Shown here: positions 4,823 to 11,742 of the stretch, piece after piece
Position numbering within the stretch: the stretch's first letter is position 1
Layout of the letters: each line of letters opens with the position of its first letter
Assembly: GCA_934169725.1 (NCBI GenBank)
Contig: CAKPOF010000014.1
Location: 1 to 11,742 of the forward strand
Length of the DNA: 11,742 bases
Reading direction: 5' to 3'
Origin: an uncultured Clostridia bacterium
Lineage (GTDB): Bacteria > Bacillota > Clostridia > TANB77 > CAG-508
Notes under the pieces: model-generated
The model's database searches: none
The model's input: the letters and a program-made list of their open reading frames with translations, nothing else
Told to the model about the DNA's origin: nothing
Program-made: the position numbers and the translations under genes

Positions 4823-7800
4823 TCAATTATTAAATAAATTCATTATATCTTCTTTAGATAATTTGTTTATAAACGATGTTTTTGTACTCAACATATTATC
4901 TATTAATTCTGCTTTCTTTTGTTGTAATTCATATATTTTTTCTTCTATCGTATTTTTAGTTATTAGTTTATATACTTGCACATTATTTTTTTGACCTATT
5001 CTATACGCTCTGTCTGTAGCTTGATTTTCTGTGGATAAATTCCACCAAGGATCATAGTGAATTACCATATCAGCTCCTGTTAAATTTAACCCTGTTCCTC
5101 CTGCTTTTAATGATATTAAAAATACCTTTATATCTTTATTTTCATTAAATTCATCTACTAAATCCATTCTCTCATCTACTTTTGTAGCACCTGTTAGTTT
5201 TAAATATTTAATATTCATATCTTTTAGTTTTTCTTCTATTATAGAAAACATTGAAGTATATCCTGAAAATAATAATATTTTATGATCAGATTTAACAGCT
5301 TCTTCAACTATTTCCATACATTGATTTAATTTACTACTTCCTTCATTATAGTCTTTTATAAATAAACTTGGATGACAGCATATTTGTCTAAGTCTTGTAA
5401 GAACAGCTAATATTTTTATGTGGCTTTTTTCCACCCCATTTAACTTTATTTCCTCGGCAACTTCCTCTTTAGCTTGTGCTAAATATGAAAGATATATATT
5501 TTTTTGTTCGTCTTCCATTTCATTATTTAATACTGTAACTGTTTTTTCTGGTAGTTCTGTTAATACTTCATTTTTTGTTCTTCTTAATATAAATGGTTCT
5601 ATTAACATTTTTAATCTATTCATTATTCGCATATCTTCATCTTTCACTATAGGCATCTCATATAGTGATTTAAATTTTTTATATGAAAACAAATAACCCG
5701 GCATTATATAATCAAAAATTGACCATAGTTCTGCTAATGAATTTTCTATTGGTGTACCTGTTAATGCATATCTTGTTTCAGCTACTATTTTTTTTATTGA
5801 TTTTGCATTTTGCGTATTACTATTTTTCAAATATTGTGCTTCATCTGCAATTATATATTTAAAATTATAATTTTTATCTTTATATAAATCTATATCTCTT
5901 TTTAATAAATCATATGATGTAATTATTAAATCATAATTATCTATTTCTTTAATCTTTTTTTTGCGTTCTGCTAAATTTCCATTAATCACCAAAGTTTTTA
6001 ATTCACTAGCAAATTTGTCTGCTTCATTTTGCCAGTTTAAAGTTAAGGAACTTGGTGATACAACCATACTAACTTTTCTTTTTTCTTTATCTGTTTTATG
6101 TATATAATCTAATACTATTGACAACATCTGAATAGTTTTTCCAAGTCCCATATCATCTGCCAATATTCCACCAAATTTATATTTATCTAATGTTTTTAAC
6201 CACTTAAATCCTATTTTTTGATAATATCTTAATGTATTATTTAATATTTCAGGAACTTGAAATTCATCATCAATTTCATCTTTATCTAATTCATTTACAA
6301 GATTTTTATATTCTTCATTTTTTACTATTTCTTTCCCTTTATTTTGTTTTAACAATTCATTTAAATATAAACTTCTATACATTGGTAATTGTATTTCACC
6401 ATCTTCTAAATCTTTGTAAGATAAATCCATTCCTGTAACTAATTGATCTAAAAATTCTATTTCTTTATTGTTTTCTAATTCTAAAAAACTTCCATCTTTT
6501 AATCTATAATATTTCTTTTTTAAATTATATTTTTGCATTATTTTTTCTAATTCTTGTATATCAATATTTAAATTTTTTAAATCAACTGAAAGTAAATCAT
6601 TCTCTATTTTTACACCTACATTTCCAATTTTAGGTTGTTTTACCTGTTTCTTCTTAAAATCCTCTGTAGCTAATATTTCAAAATTTTGCATATAGTAATT
6701 AATATCTTCTGTTATAAACTTATATATTTTATCATCATCTGGTAATATAAATCTAAGATTTTTAACATCTAACATAAAACCAGTTTTTCTAAAAATATTT
6801 AGTGCTTTAGTTTCTTGTATCATATTTCTAGCTATCTTGATTTTTTGATTTTCATCTAACGGATTTATTTCACTTTCACCGTAACAAAATTTTACTTCTG
6901 CTATTAAATAATCATTATTATCAAAATCCAAATATACCTTTGTAATTAATGTTTGTGGTTTATATTTTTCAATTTCCTCTTCTGGTATATCATCTAAATT
7001 AATTGCATTTTTTACTTTTGGTATAATAATAGAAAATAGCTGTGATAATTCTTCTTTTCCTAAACCTACTTCGGTCATGTAATTTTGTCTAAAAATTTCC
7101 AACAACTTTAAATTTGCTTTTTCAAATTTTTTGCTACATCTATATATTTTGTTTTCATCTAAAATATATTTATATTCTTTACCTTTTATTATTGATATTT
7201 TATATATATCCACATTAGGTACTAATTCATAATTATTTTCATCTTTTTTTGTTAATTTAAATTTTATATCTGATTGTTCTTCCGTAAATTGTATTTGAGT
7301 AGAATTATATTCCTTTTGAAAGTTAACAGTTTTTCCTTTTAAAATTTCAAATAAATCATCTATTCCGCTATTACTTAGAATAATACTATTTTCACTCAAT
7401 GCATTTCCGTAAAACCTGTAATTACTATTTGAATTAGAATTTGCATATTTTATTATTTCTGCATATTTCATCAAAAAATCTAATAATGGTAAACTATCTT
7501 TTTCAAAACTTTCCTTTACATGAACAAATTGTAACTTTTGACCATATTTATACAATTCTTTATTTAGCATTCTTGTATAAAATTCAGACAGACTCTTTAT
7601 TTTATACATTCTTTTATTTCCTATTTTAAATTCAACTTTCATATCACCACTAAACTTATCATAAAAAACTTCTGGTTCTAGTTTTATTTCTCCTTGTTCT
7701 TTTAGTTTAGTTTCCTCTTCTTCTATCTCCTCTATTTCATCATGGTAAAATGTATTTACAATCTGCTTAAAGCCTCTGTACTTATCATATCCAGGTGATA

Positions 7801-8137
7801 CTTTTAAATCTGTTTCCATAGTTTTCTTTTTAGCTAAACTTTTTTCTTCTTCAAACTCTAATACCATTGCTAATGTGTGTTTACATACACTGTAATAATT
7901 ATAGTAATCTGGGCATGTACATGTAACATCTTGCACCTCACCATCTTCTACACATATATAAGTGTTATATTTTTCGTTCCCATATACATTTCCTTTTATT
8001 TCAAAATTATATGGATTTTTATATTCATATTCTATTATATCTACTCTTCCTTCTTTTTTATAATCATTAGCTCTTTTAGTTCTATTTTCTCCTGCATCGT
8101 CACATAAGTTTTCTATTATATTTTTATCTATTACCAT
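4823..8137 (-). CDS. SNF2-family helicase/ATPase with SWIM zinc finger
   Basis: This 1104-residue protein has three parts. A SWIM zinc finger carries ligands C73, C75, C85 and H87 (CTC-PDYYNYYSV-CKH). A long middle region (about 110-600) fits the bacterial SNF2-associated domain. A C-terminal SNF2 ATPase follows: Q640 region LRYYQ, Walker A DDMGLGKTIQ (661-670), DEAQ at 765-768 in place of DEAH, LTGTPIENS (792-800), motif V LKAGGTGLNLTGAD (1010-1023) and motif VI ATDRAYRIGQ (1040-1049) with the arginine finger. All catalytic residues are present. Such proteins translocate along double-stranded DNA and remodel protein-DNA complexes; the cellular role of this bacterial subgroup is not settled. 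The ATG at 8137 follows a GAGGGAG site. A short NSNSNSN run occurs at 233-239. It has its own promoter, with trmFO immediately downstream. Confidence 0.95.
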   Translation of the reverse strand: MVIDKNIIENLCDDAGENRTKRANDYKKEGRVDIIEYEYKNPYNFEIKGNVYGNEKYNTYICVEDGEVQDVTCTCPDYYNYYSVCKHTLAMVLEFEEEKSLAKKKTMETDLKVSPGYDKYRGFKQIVNTFYHDEIEEIEEEETKLKEQGEIKLEPEVFYDKFSGDMKVEFKIGNKRMYKIKSLSEFYTRMLNKELYKYGQKLQFVHVKESFEKDSLPLLDFLMKYAEIIKYANSNSNSNYRFYGNALSENSIILSNSGIDDLFEILKGKTVNFQKEYNSTQIQFTEEQSDIKFKLTKKDENNYELVPNVDIYKISIIKGKEYKYILDENKIYRCSKKFEKANLKLLEIFRQNYMTEVGLGKEELSQLFSIIIPKVKNAINLDDIPEEEIEKYKPQTLITKVYLDFDNNDYLIAEVKFCYGESEINPLDENQKIKIARNMIQETKALNIFRKTGFMLDVKNLRFILPDDDKIYKFITEDINYYMQNFEILATEDFKKKQVKQPKIGNVGVKIENDLLSVDLKNLNIDIQELEKIMQKYNLKKKYYRLKDGSFLELENNKEIEFLDQLVTGMDLSYKDLEDGEIQLPMYRSLYLNELLKQNKGKEIVKNEEYKNLVNELDKDEIDDEFQVPEILNNTLRYYQKIGFKWLKTLDKYKFGGILADDMGLGKTIQMLSIVLDYIHKTDKEKRKVSMVVSPSSLTLNWQNEADKFASELKTLVINGNLAERKKKIKEIDNYDLIITSYDLLKRDIDLYKDKNYNFKYIIADEAQYLKNSNTQNAKSIKKIVAETRYALTGTPIENSLAELWSIFDYIMPGYLFSYKKFKSLYEMPIVKDEDMRIMNRLKMLIEPFILRRTKNEVLTELPEKTVTVLNNEMEDEQKNIYLSYLAQAKEEVAEEIKLNGVEKSHIKILAVLTRLRQICCHPSLFIKDYNEGSSKLNQCMEIVEEAVKSDHKILLFSGYTSMFSIIEEKLKDMNIKYLKLTGATKVDERMDLVDEFNENKDIKVFLISLKAGGTGLNLTGADMVIHYDPWWNLSTENQATDRAYRIGQKNNVQVYKLITKNTIEEKIYELQQKKAELIDNMLSTKTSFINKLSKEDIMNLFNN

Positions 8138-8167
8138 TTGTTTTTTCTCCCTCTCACTTGGCTAATA

Positions 8168-8196
8168 ATTATATAATATTTTACTTTTGTTTTCAA
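8168..8196 (-). promoter_or_regulatory. Promoter of the helicase-trmFO operon
   Basis: TTGAAA (8196-8191) and a perfect TATAAT (8173-8168) are 17 bp apart. Transcription should begin near 8161, about 24 nt before the helicase ATG, leaving room only for the ribosome binding site. Confidence 0.88.
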
Positions 8197-8209
8197 GTAT
8201 TTGGGACAT

Positions 8210-8241
8210 AAAAATACCCTCTACCTATTATCGTGTAGGGG
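8210..8241 (-). terminator. Terminator of the Spo0E-like gene
   Basis: On the minus transcript CCCCTAC (8241-8235) pairs with GTAG and GGG (8224-8221 and 8219-8217), with one bulged A. A 10-nt loop separates the arms and TATTTTT follows. It begins 9 nt after the stop codon and lies just before the helicase promoter. The same stem has a T-run on the other side as well, but no plus-strand gene ends here. Confidence 0.65.
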
Positions 8242-8250
8242 ATTATTTTT

Positions 8251-8415
8251 TTATGTTATCACTATTACCGGTTTTTTTTTATCTTCTTTATTATAGTAAG
8301 ATGCAATAAGTTCATCAAGTTCAATACTTAATTTATATATGATGCTGTAATCTTTTCCTTCTTCGATACTTTTATTTAATTTATCACGTAATTTACAAAT
8401 TTCATCATTTAACAT
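8251..8415 (-). CDS. Spo0E-like aspartyl-phosphate phosphatase (very small)
   Basis: Fifty-four codons encode a protein that fits the Spo0E family: helix-hairpin-helix phosphatases that remove phosphate from Spo0A~P and so delay sporulation. Seen directly: an N-terminal helix LNDEICKLRDKLNKSIEEG, a short turn, then YKLSIELDELIASYY, which matches the family signature SxExD (S30, E32, D34 here, usually SQELD). Its length is typical. An upstream ATG at 8421 would add two residues, but GGAG would then be only 2 nt away; the ATG at 8415 has 8 nt and is preferred. It is monocistronic, with promoter 8453-8481 and terminator 8210-8241. A Spo0A-box core lies upstream (8533-8543). A run of nine A encodes KKK near the C-terminus. 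Confidence 0.85.
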   Translation of the reverse strand: MLNDEICKLRDKLNKSIEEGKDYSIIYKLSIELDELIASYYNKEDKKKPVIVIT

Positions 8416-8452
8416 ATTCATCTCTCCTTTTCTATAATTTATCTTCTGTATA

Positions 8453-8481
8453 ATTATAAATTAACACATAAAATCCCTCAA
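8453..8481 (-). promoter_or_regulatory. Promoter of the Spo0E-like gene
   Basis: TTGAGG (8481-8476) and a perfect TATAAT (8458-8453) are 17 bp apart. A TTGACT sits directly upstream of the -35 box but would give a 22-bp spacer. The predicted start is near 8446, about 30 nt before the start codon. Confidence 0.75.
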
Positions 8482-8532
8482 GTCAAGTAAATTCAATGCT
8501 TTTTGCCATCTTTCGTATGACGTTTTTTTACC

Positions 8533-8543
8533 TTTTTCGACAA
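8533..8543 (-). promoter_or_regulatory. Candidate Spo0A box upstream of the Spo0E-like gene
   Basis: The minus strand reads TTGTCGAAAAA, containing the exact 0A-box core TGTCGAA at 8542-8536. A degenerate relative, TGGCAAA (8508-8502), follows 34 bp downstream, roughly three helical turns closer to the promoter. The perfect box centres about 93 bp before the predicted transcription start. The location upstream of a Spo0A~P phosphatase gene makes a feedback loop plausible; a 7-mer match alone is weak. Confidence 0.45.
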
Positions 8544-8553
8544 TTTGATTTTT

Positions 8554-8599
8554 AAAAAAACAGTATTATCTATATTACATTGATAACACTGTTTTTTTT
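8554..8599 (-). terminator. Terminator of the ymfF-ymfH operon
   Basis: ACAGTGTTATC (8592-8582) pairs with GATAATACTGT (8570-8560) over 11 positions with one G-U pair. An 11-nt loop separates the arms, with eight A before and seven T after. In plus-strand RNA the wobble becomes A-C, so it serves the minus transcript. It follows the ymfH stop by 24 nt. Confidence 0.9.
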
Positions 8600-8623
8600 A
8601 TTATTTTTTCATTCACTTTTTCC

Positions 8624-9904
8624 TTAATTTCTGACAATAGAAATTACCATTTTATCTTCTTTAAATACATCTTTTAACACTTGATTTAAAAATTCTACAT
8701 TTATGTTTTCTATTTCTTCTAAATAGTCAAAACTATTTACTCCTTTAAAGTAATCTGATAAAAACATTCTAGCAATATTACTTACATCATTATACTCTTC
8801 TATATATCCACCATAAGTTTTCTTTCTTATTCTTTCAAAGTCTTCTTTATTTATTCCTTCTTCTTTTAATTTTCGAATTTCTTTCTTTAACTCTTTATAA
8901 ACTTTTTCTGGATCAATAGATTGTCCAGATATTAATACATGAGCATAATTTCCTGAAAATTCATAATTATAACCTATTCCACCAAAAACAATTCCTTCAT
9001 TATATAATTTTTTATATAAATTTGAACTATCACTTAACATTATATCTAATAAGATTTGTATTGCAATTTCTTTTCTTACAATGCTTATTTTATTTGAAAA
9101 ATCTGGCGGAGTATCTTTTATACCAATTGTATAAATTGGTTGACTTACATCTATTTTTTGTTCTATTTCTTCTTTAACAATTTTTTCTGGTTCTTCTGGA
9201 TATATTCTTTGTATTTTTCCTTCTGTTTTTGATGGTAATAGCCTTTTCTTTATTTCTTCTAATAATTTTTCTGGTTCAAAATCACCGCATATAACCATTA
9301 CCATGTTTCCTGGATTATAGAATGTGTTGTAACATTTATATAAAATTTCTTTATCTATTTTACTAATTGATTCTATTGTTCCTACTATATCTATCTTTAC
9401 TGAATTATTATAATACATTGCTTTCATTGCATTTAGATATACTTTCCAATCTGGATAATCATCATACATCATTATTTCTTGTCCAATAATCCCTTTTTCT
9501 TTTTCTACATTTTCATCTGTAAAATACGGATGTTGAACATAATCCATTAATTCGTCCATAGCTTCATAAAAATTATCTGTACATTCAAATAAATACGCTG
9601 TATGTGTATTAGTTGTATATGCATTTGCCTCTACACCAAGTGCTGTTAAGACATCTAAACTATTTTTTCCATTTTCTTGTTCAAACATTTTATGCTCTAA
9701 AAAATGTGCCACACCATTTGGTACTGTTGTTTCTTTTTCTTCTCCTGGAACAACAAAAACATTATCATTTGAACCATAGTTTGTTCCCCATATCATGTAT
9801 TTTTTTCTCATATTTTTTTTGGGAATAATCATAACTGTCATACCATTTTCTAAATTCTCAAAATATAATTTTTCTTTTACTTTTAAATTTTCTAATATCT
9901 GCAT
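8624..9904 (-). CDS. ymfH: M16 zinc peptidase homologue, YmfH type (active-site half)
   Basis: This 426-residue protein belongs to the pitrilysin (M16) family. It carries the inverted zinc motif HFLEH (H67, E70 catalytic base, H71) and the third zinc ligand E143 in GIIGQEIMMYDD, about 72 residues on, as in active members. The N- and C-terminal M16 halves are both present. In B. subtilis the YmfF/YmfH pair is linked to the 5-aminopentanol modification of EF-P; this role is by analogy, and no efp gene is in the window. An ATG with AAGGAG 7 nt upstream marks the start at 9904. The frame extends 13 codons further to 9943 but without a good site. It follows ymfF by 42 nt and ends the operon. Confidence 0.92.
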   Translation of the reverse strand: MQILENLKVKEKLYFENLENGMTVMIIPKKNMRKKYMIWGTNYGSNDNVFVVPGEEKETTVPNGVAHFLEHKMFEQENGKNSLDVLTALGVEANAYTTNTHTAYLFECTDNFYEAMDELMDYVQHPYFTDENVEKEKGIIGQEIMMYDDYPDWKVYLNAMKAMYYNNSVKIDIVGTIESISKIDKEILYKCYNTFYNPGNMVMVICGDFEPEKLLEEIKKRLLPSKTEGKIQRIYPEEPEKIVKEEIEQKIDVSQPIYTIGIKDTPPDFSNKISIVRKEIAIQILLDIMLSDSSNLYKKLYNEGIVFGGIGYNYEFSGNYAHVLISGQSIDPEKVYKELKKEIRKLKEEGINKEDFERIRKKTYGGYIEEYNDVSNIARMFLSDYFKGVNSFDYLEEIENINVEFLNQVLKDVFKEDKMVISIVRN

Positions 9905-9946
9905 AATCCTTCTCCTTACACCAATTTTAAATTCTTGACACAAATT

Positions 9947-11209
9947 TTAATTTCTTAAAAAATATATAGTATTAATTTCAACTTTTTTTGCAATTTCTAA
10001 AACATTTTCCATTGTTACATTTTCAACTCTTCTTATATATTCTTCAACTGTTGTTTTATTTCCAGATATTTCTTGACCAAAACAATATGCAATTCCTGTG
10101 TCTTGCTCATCATCAATTGTATTTATAACTGATATTATTGATTTTTTGGCATTTTTTAAATCTTCCTGTGTAAATTTTCCTTCTTTCATATCATTTATTT
10201 GTGTTTTTATAACATCCAAAGCTTTTTCGTAATTTGAAATTTCAATACCACAATTTATAAATATAGCGTCTTTAAACTTGAAATAGCTTGAACTTGCTAC
10301 ATATGCCAAATTAGCTTTTTCTCTTACATTTTGAAATAATTTAGAATTTGCACTACCACCTAAAATATTATTATATACTAAGGCTTTATATTTTCCTTTT
10401 ACATCTCCTGAATTAACATTCATTCCAATAACTATCTTTCCTTGTGTTACATCCATTTTTTCTATAATTTCTCCAGCTTTTTCTGTTGTTTCTTCTCCTT
10501 TAAAATTATATTGTGGATTTCGTGCATTCATATTTTTTATAAAATTATTATTCTCTATTATTTGTTGTATATTAGCATCTAAGTTTCCTGAAATAAATAT
10601 ATCAATTTTACATTCTTTAATCAATTTTTTATATTGTTCATATAAATTTATCTCATTTATTTCTTCTAAATCTTCAACATAACCAAATTTATATAATGAA
10701 AACTCACTACCTTTATACATTTCCTCTATACATCTATCTAGTGCATATCTCGCTTTATTGTCAGTTCTACCTTCTATTCTTTGTTTCATATTTTTCTTTT
10801 CTTGCTCAACATATTCTTTTTTGAATGCATTATTTTCTGTAAGCGGATTACATACTATATCAAATATATTTTCTATTGACTTTTCTAGCATTTTTTCACC
10901 TTTATGTGGTAAAAAATTATCATTTATACTCTCGATATAAAATTTTAAAACTTGATTATCTCCTGTTTTATCAACACCATTATCAAAACTAGCACCATAT
11001 AATTCTTCTAACTTTTTACTAATTTCTTCTTGTGTTTTCATATTATTAGTTCCTCTTCTTAATACTGCTGATATTAATGCATTTTTAGTTATTTCTTTTC
11101 TATCTAATTTAGTAGTTAAAAATATTGCTATTAGATTTGTCTTAAATTTGTCTGTATTTATAGTATGAAGTCTTATTCCATCTTTTATATTTTTCTCAAT
11201 ATATTCCAT
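9947..11209 (-). CDS. ymfF: M16 peptidase homologue, YmfF type (no zinc motif)
   Basis: This 420-residue protein has the M16 fold but lacks the HxxEH zinc site. Where it should stand (about 44-54) the sequence reads NALISAVLRRGT. The C-terminal half keeps the glycine-rich family segment LGGSANSKLFQNVREKANLAY (283-303), which in M16 heterodimers helps shape the substrate cavity. It therefore looks like the non-catalytic partner of the ymfH product encoded immediately downstream, as in mitochondrial processing peptidase and other two-gene M16 pairs. In B. subtilis ymfF also takes part in EF-P modification. The ATG at 11209 follows GGAGGAG. It is the first gene of a two-gene operon. Confidence 0.92.
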   Translation of the reverse strand: MEYIEKNIKDGIRLHTINTDKFKTNLIAIFLTTKLDRKEITKNALISAVLRRGTNNMKTQEEISKKLEELYGASFDNGVDKTGDNQVLKFYIESINDNFLPHKGEKMLEKSIENIFDIVCNPLTENNAFKKEYVEQEKKNMKQRIEGRTDNKARYALDRCIEEMYKGSEFSLYKFGYVEDLEEINEINLYEQYKKLIKECKIDIFISGNLDANIQQIIENNNFIKNMNARNPQYNFKGEETTEKAGEIIEKMDVTQGKIVIGMNVNSGDVKGKYKALVYNNILGGSANSKLFQNVREKANLAYVASSSYFKFKDAIFINCGIEISNYEKALDVIKTQINDMKEGKFTQEDLKNAKKSIISVINTIDDEQDTGIAYCFGQEISGNKTTVEEYIRRVENVTMENVLEIAKKVEINTIYFLRN

Positions 11210-11228
11210 TTTTCTCCTCCATTCAAAT

Positions 11229-11255
11229 ATTATATTTTATTAATATTATCTACAA
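11229..11255 (-). promoter_or_regulatory. Weak candidate promoter for ymfF-ymfH
   Basis: TTGTAG (11255-11250) and TATAAT (11234-11229) are only 15 bp apart; taking TAATAT as the -10 gives 17 bp. The surrounding 11210-11320 is almost pure A/T, so several TATAAT-like boxes occur and the true promoter is uncertain. An inverted repeat TTGTAAA/TTTACAA (11273-11293) lies just upstream. Confidence 0.3.
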
Positions 11256-11319
11256 TTATATATTTTTTATTCTTGTAAAATATCTATTTACAACTTGGTT
11301 TGCAAATTTCTATAATATT

Positions 11320-11355
11320 AAAACAGAGGTATTAAAGTTTTCCTTTAATACCCCT
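11320..11355 (-). terminator. Terminator of rpsU
   Basis: AGGGGTATTAAAG (11355-11343) pairs with CTTTAATACCTCT (11337-11325) along all 13 positions with one G-U pair, with a five-base GAAAA loop, followed by GTTTT. It starts 15 nt after the rpsU stop. The wobble is A-C in plus-strand RNA, confirming the minus orientation. Confidence 0.9.
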
Positions 11356-11370
11356 TAACATATTTATGTA

Positions 11371-11541
11371 CTAAAATTTTCTTTTTCTTGCTGCCTCTGA
11401 TTTTTTCTTTCTCTTTACACTAGGTTTTTCATAATGCTCTCTTTTACGAACTTCTTGCAATACTCCATTTCTAGCACATTGTCTTTTAAATCTTTTTAAA
11501 GCATCTTCTATATTACCATTATTAACTTTTATCTCTAACAT
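11371..11541 (-). CDS. rpsU: 30S ribosomal protein S21
   Basis: The product is the small basic protein S21 (56 aa), which sits near the 3' end of 16S rRNA and helps mRNA binding during initiation. EDALKRFKRQ (12-21), GVLQEVRKREHYEKPS (26-41) and the terminal KRKKKSEAARKRKF (43-56) match the Firmicutes family almost residue for residue, and the length is normal. The ATG at 11541 follows AAGGAGGGG. It has a perfect consensus promoter and its own terminator, so it is probably monocistronic. The gene is shorter than a typical 60-codon ORF cut-off and easily missed. Confidence 0.97.
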   Translation of the reverse strand: MLEIKVNNGNIEDALKRFKRQCARNGVLQEVRKREHYEKPSVKRKKKSEAARKRKF

Positions 11542-11563
11542 TAATTTCCCCTCCTTCCGGTCT

Positions 11564-11592
11564 CATACGAAAACTGTATGCTGGGATAACCC
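11564..11592 (-). promoter_or_regulatory. Short structured leader of rpsU
   Basis: In the predicted 60-nt leader two small stems stand in tandem: GGG-TTAT-CCC (11592-11583) and CATAC-AGTTTTC-GTATG (11580-11564), just upstream of the AAGGAGGGG site. They might tune translation or stability. The stems are short (3 and 5 bp) and may be chance. Confidence 0.3.
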
Positions 11593-11607
11593 TAATCAAC
11601 GATATAT

Positions 11608-11636
11608 ATTATACATTAACAATTATTAGTTGTCAA
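11608..11636 (-). promoter_or_regulatory. Consensus sigma-A promoter of rpsU
   Basis: TTGACA (11636-11631) and TATAAT (11613-11608) are both perfect and exactly 17 bp apart, the strongest promoter in the window, as expected for a ribosomal protein gene. The start is expected near 11601. A dyad AATTC-TC-GAATT (11640-11651) lies immediately upstream of the -35 box. Confidence 0.92.
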
Positions 11637-11742
11637 TAGAATTCTCGAATTTAAGAAAATAGTCCGTGTAGGTTAGTCAATCATTTGTCACAAATTATTT
11701 AAAATAAATACTTTGAGCACCTATATTGCAAATAACGATTCT

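Noticed and set aside
5418..8107. Several plus-strand open frames inside the helicase gene
   Set aside because: They are antisense shadows of one long, fully conserved coding frame; none has a ribosome binding site or recognisable domain.
8251..8280. Run of nine A near the end of the Spo0E-like gene as a programmed slippage site
   Set aside because: It only encodes KKKP near the C-terminus, and other frames stop soon after; there is no evidence of a functional alternative product.
9905..9943. Thirteen-codon extension of YmfH to 9943
   Set aside because: It has no good ribosome binding site, whereas the ATG at 9904 has AAGGAG at 7 nt and gives the usual family length.
11640..11742. Possible end of another minus-strand gene at the right edge (an open frame ending in IGAQSIYFK with a stop near 11695)
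   Set aside because: About 15 codons is too short to judge, and no terminator or family signature is visible before the rpsU promoter. A small dyad ATTTGT-C-ACAAAT (11683-11695) is there but may be chance.
1..11742. CRISPR arrays, insertion sequences, phage or defence islands
   Set aside because: No spaced direct repeats, transposase, integrase or toxin-antitoxin signature was seen; the SNF2 helicase sits with trmFO and not with any recognisable defence genes.

Overview
The window is a very AT-rich stretch of a low-GC Gram-positive (Clostridia-like) chromosome. The evidence is the Firmicutes-type S12 with an enlarged N-terminal segment, the FAD/folate tRNA methylase TrmFO, a paired YmfF/YmfH M16 module, a Spo0E-type small protein with a Spo0A-box-like site upstream, strong GGAGG ribosome binding sites and textbook sigma-A promoters. 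I cannot name a species. Apart from one small membrane-protein gene, everything reads on the minus strand. The region is mostly housekeeping, and I see no mobile element, CRISPR array, tRNA or rRNA.

Layout along the minus-strand transcripts, from the right end of the window. (1) rpsU (S21) has a consensus promoter, a short structured leader and a strong terminator. (2) A ymfF-ymfH pair (inactive and active M16 peptidase homologues) ends in a terminator. (3) A very small Spo0E-like gene of 54-56 codons has its own promoter, a perfect Spo0A-box core upstream and a terminator. (4) A SNF2/SWIM helicase and trmFO form a two-gene operon behind a near-perfect promoter. (5) A convergent terminator is shared with the only plus-strand gene, a four-helix membrane protein whose 5' leader holds two adjacent dyads. 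(6) Divergent from it is a lysine/glutamate-rich coiled-coil protein of unknown function. (7) The str operon rpsL-rpsG-fusA runs off the left end, with only the first 32 codons of fusA present.

The most interesting parts are non-coding and lie in and before the str operon. The terminator after the coiled-coil gene overlaps the rpsL promoter, so that the -10 box lies in the terminator's A-tract and a transcript started at that promoter should lack the outer half of the terminator stem. The rpsL-rpsG gap (162 nt) can fold into several helices including a possible H-type pseudoknot. The rpsG-fusA gap (179 nt) contains a roughly 110-nt imperfect rod-like hairpin of nested helices. In E. coli, S7 controls this operon through the S12-S7 gap, so these are candidate autoregulatory RNAs, but that is inference. 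All base-pairing and promoter calls were made by eye without folding energies or homology searches.
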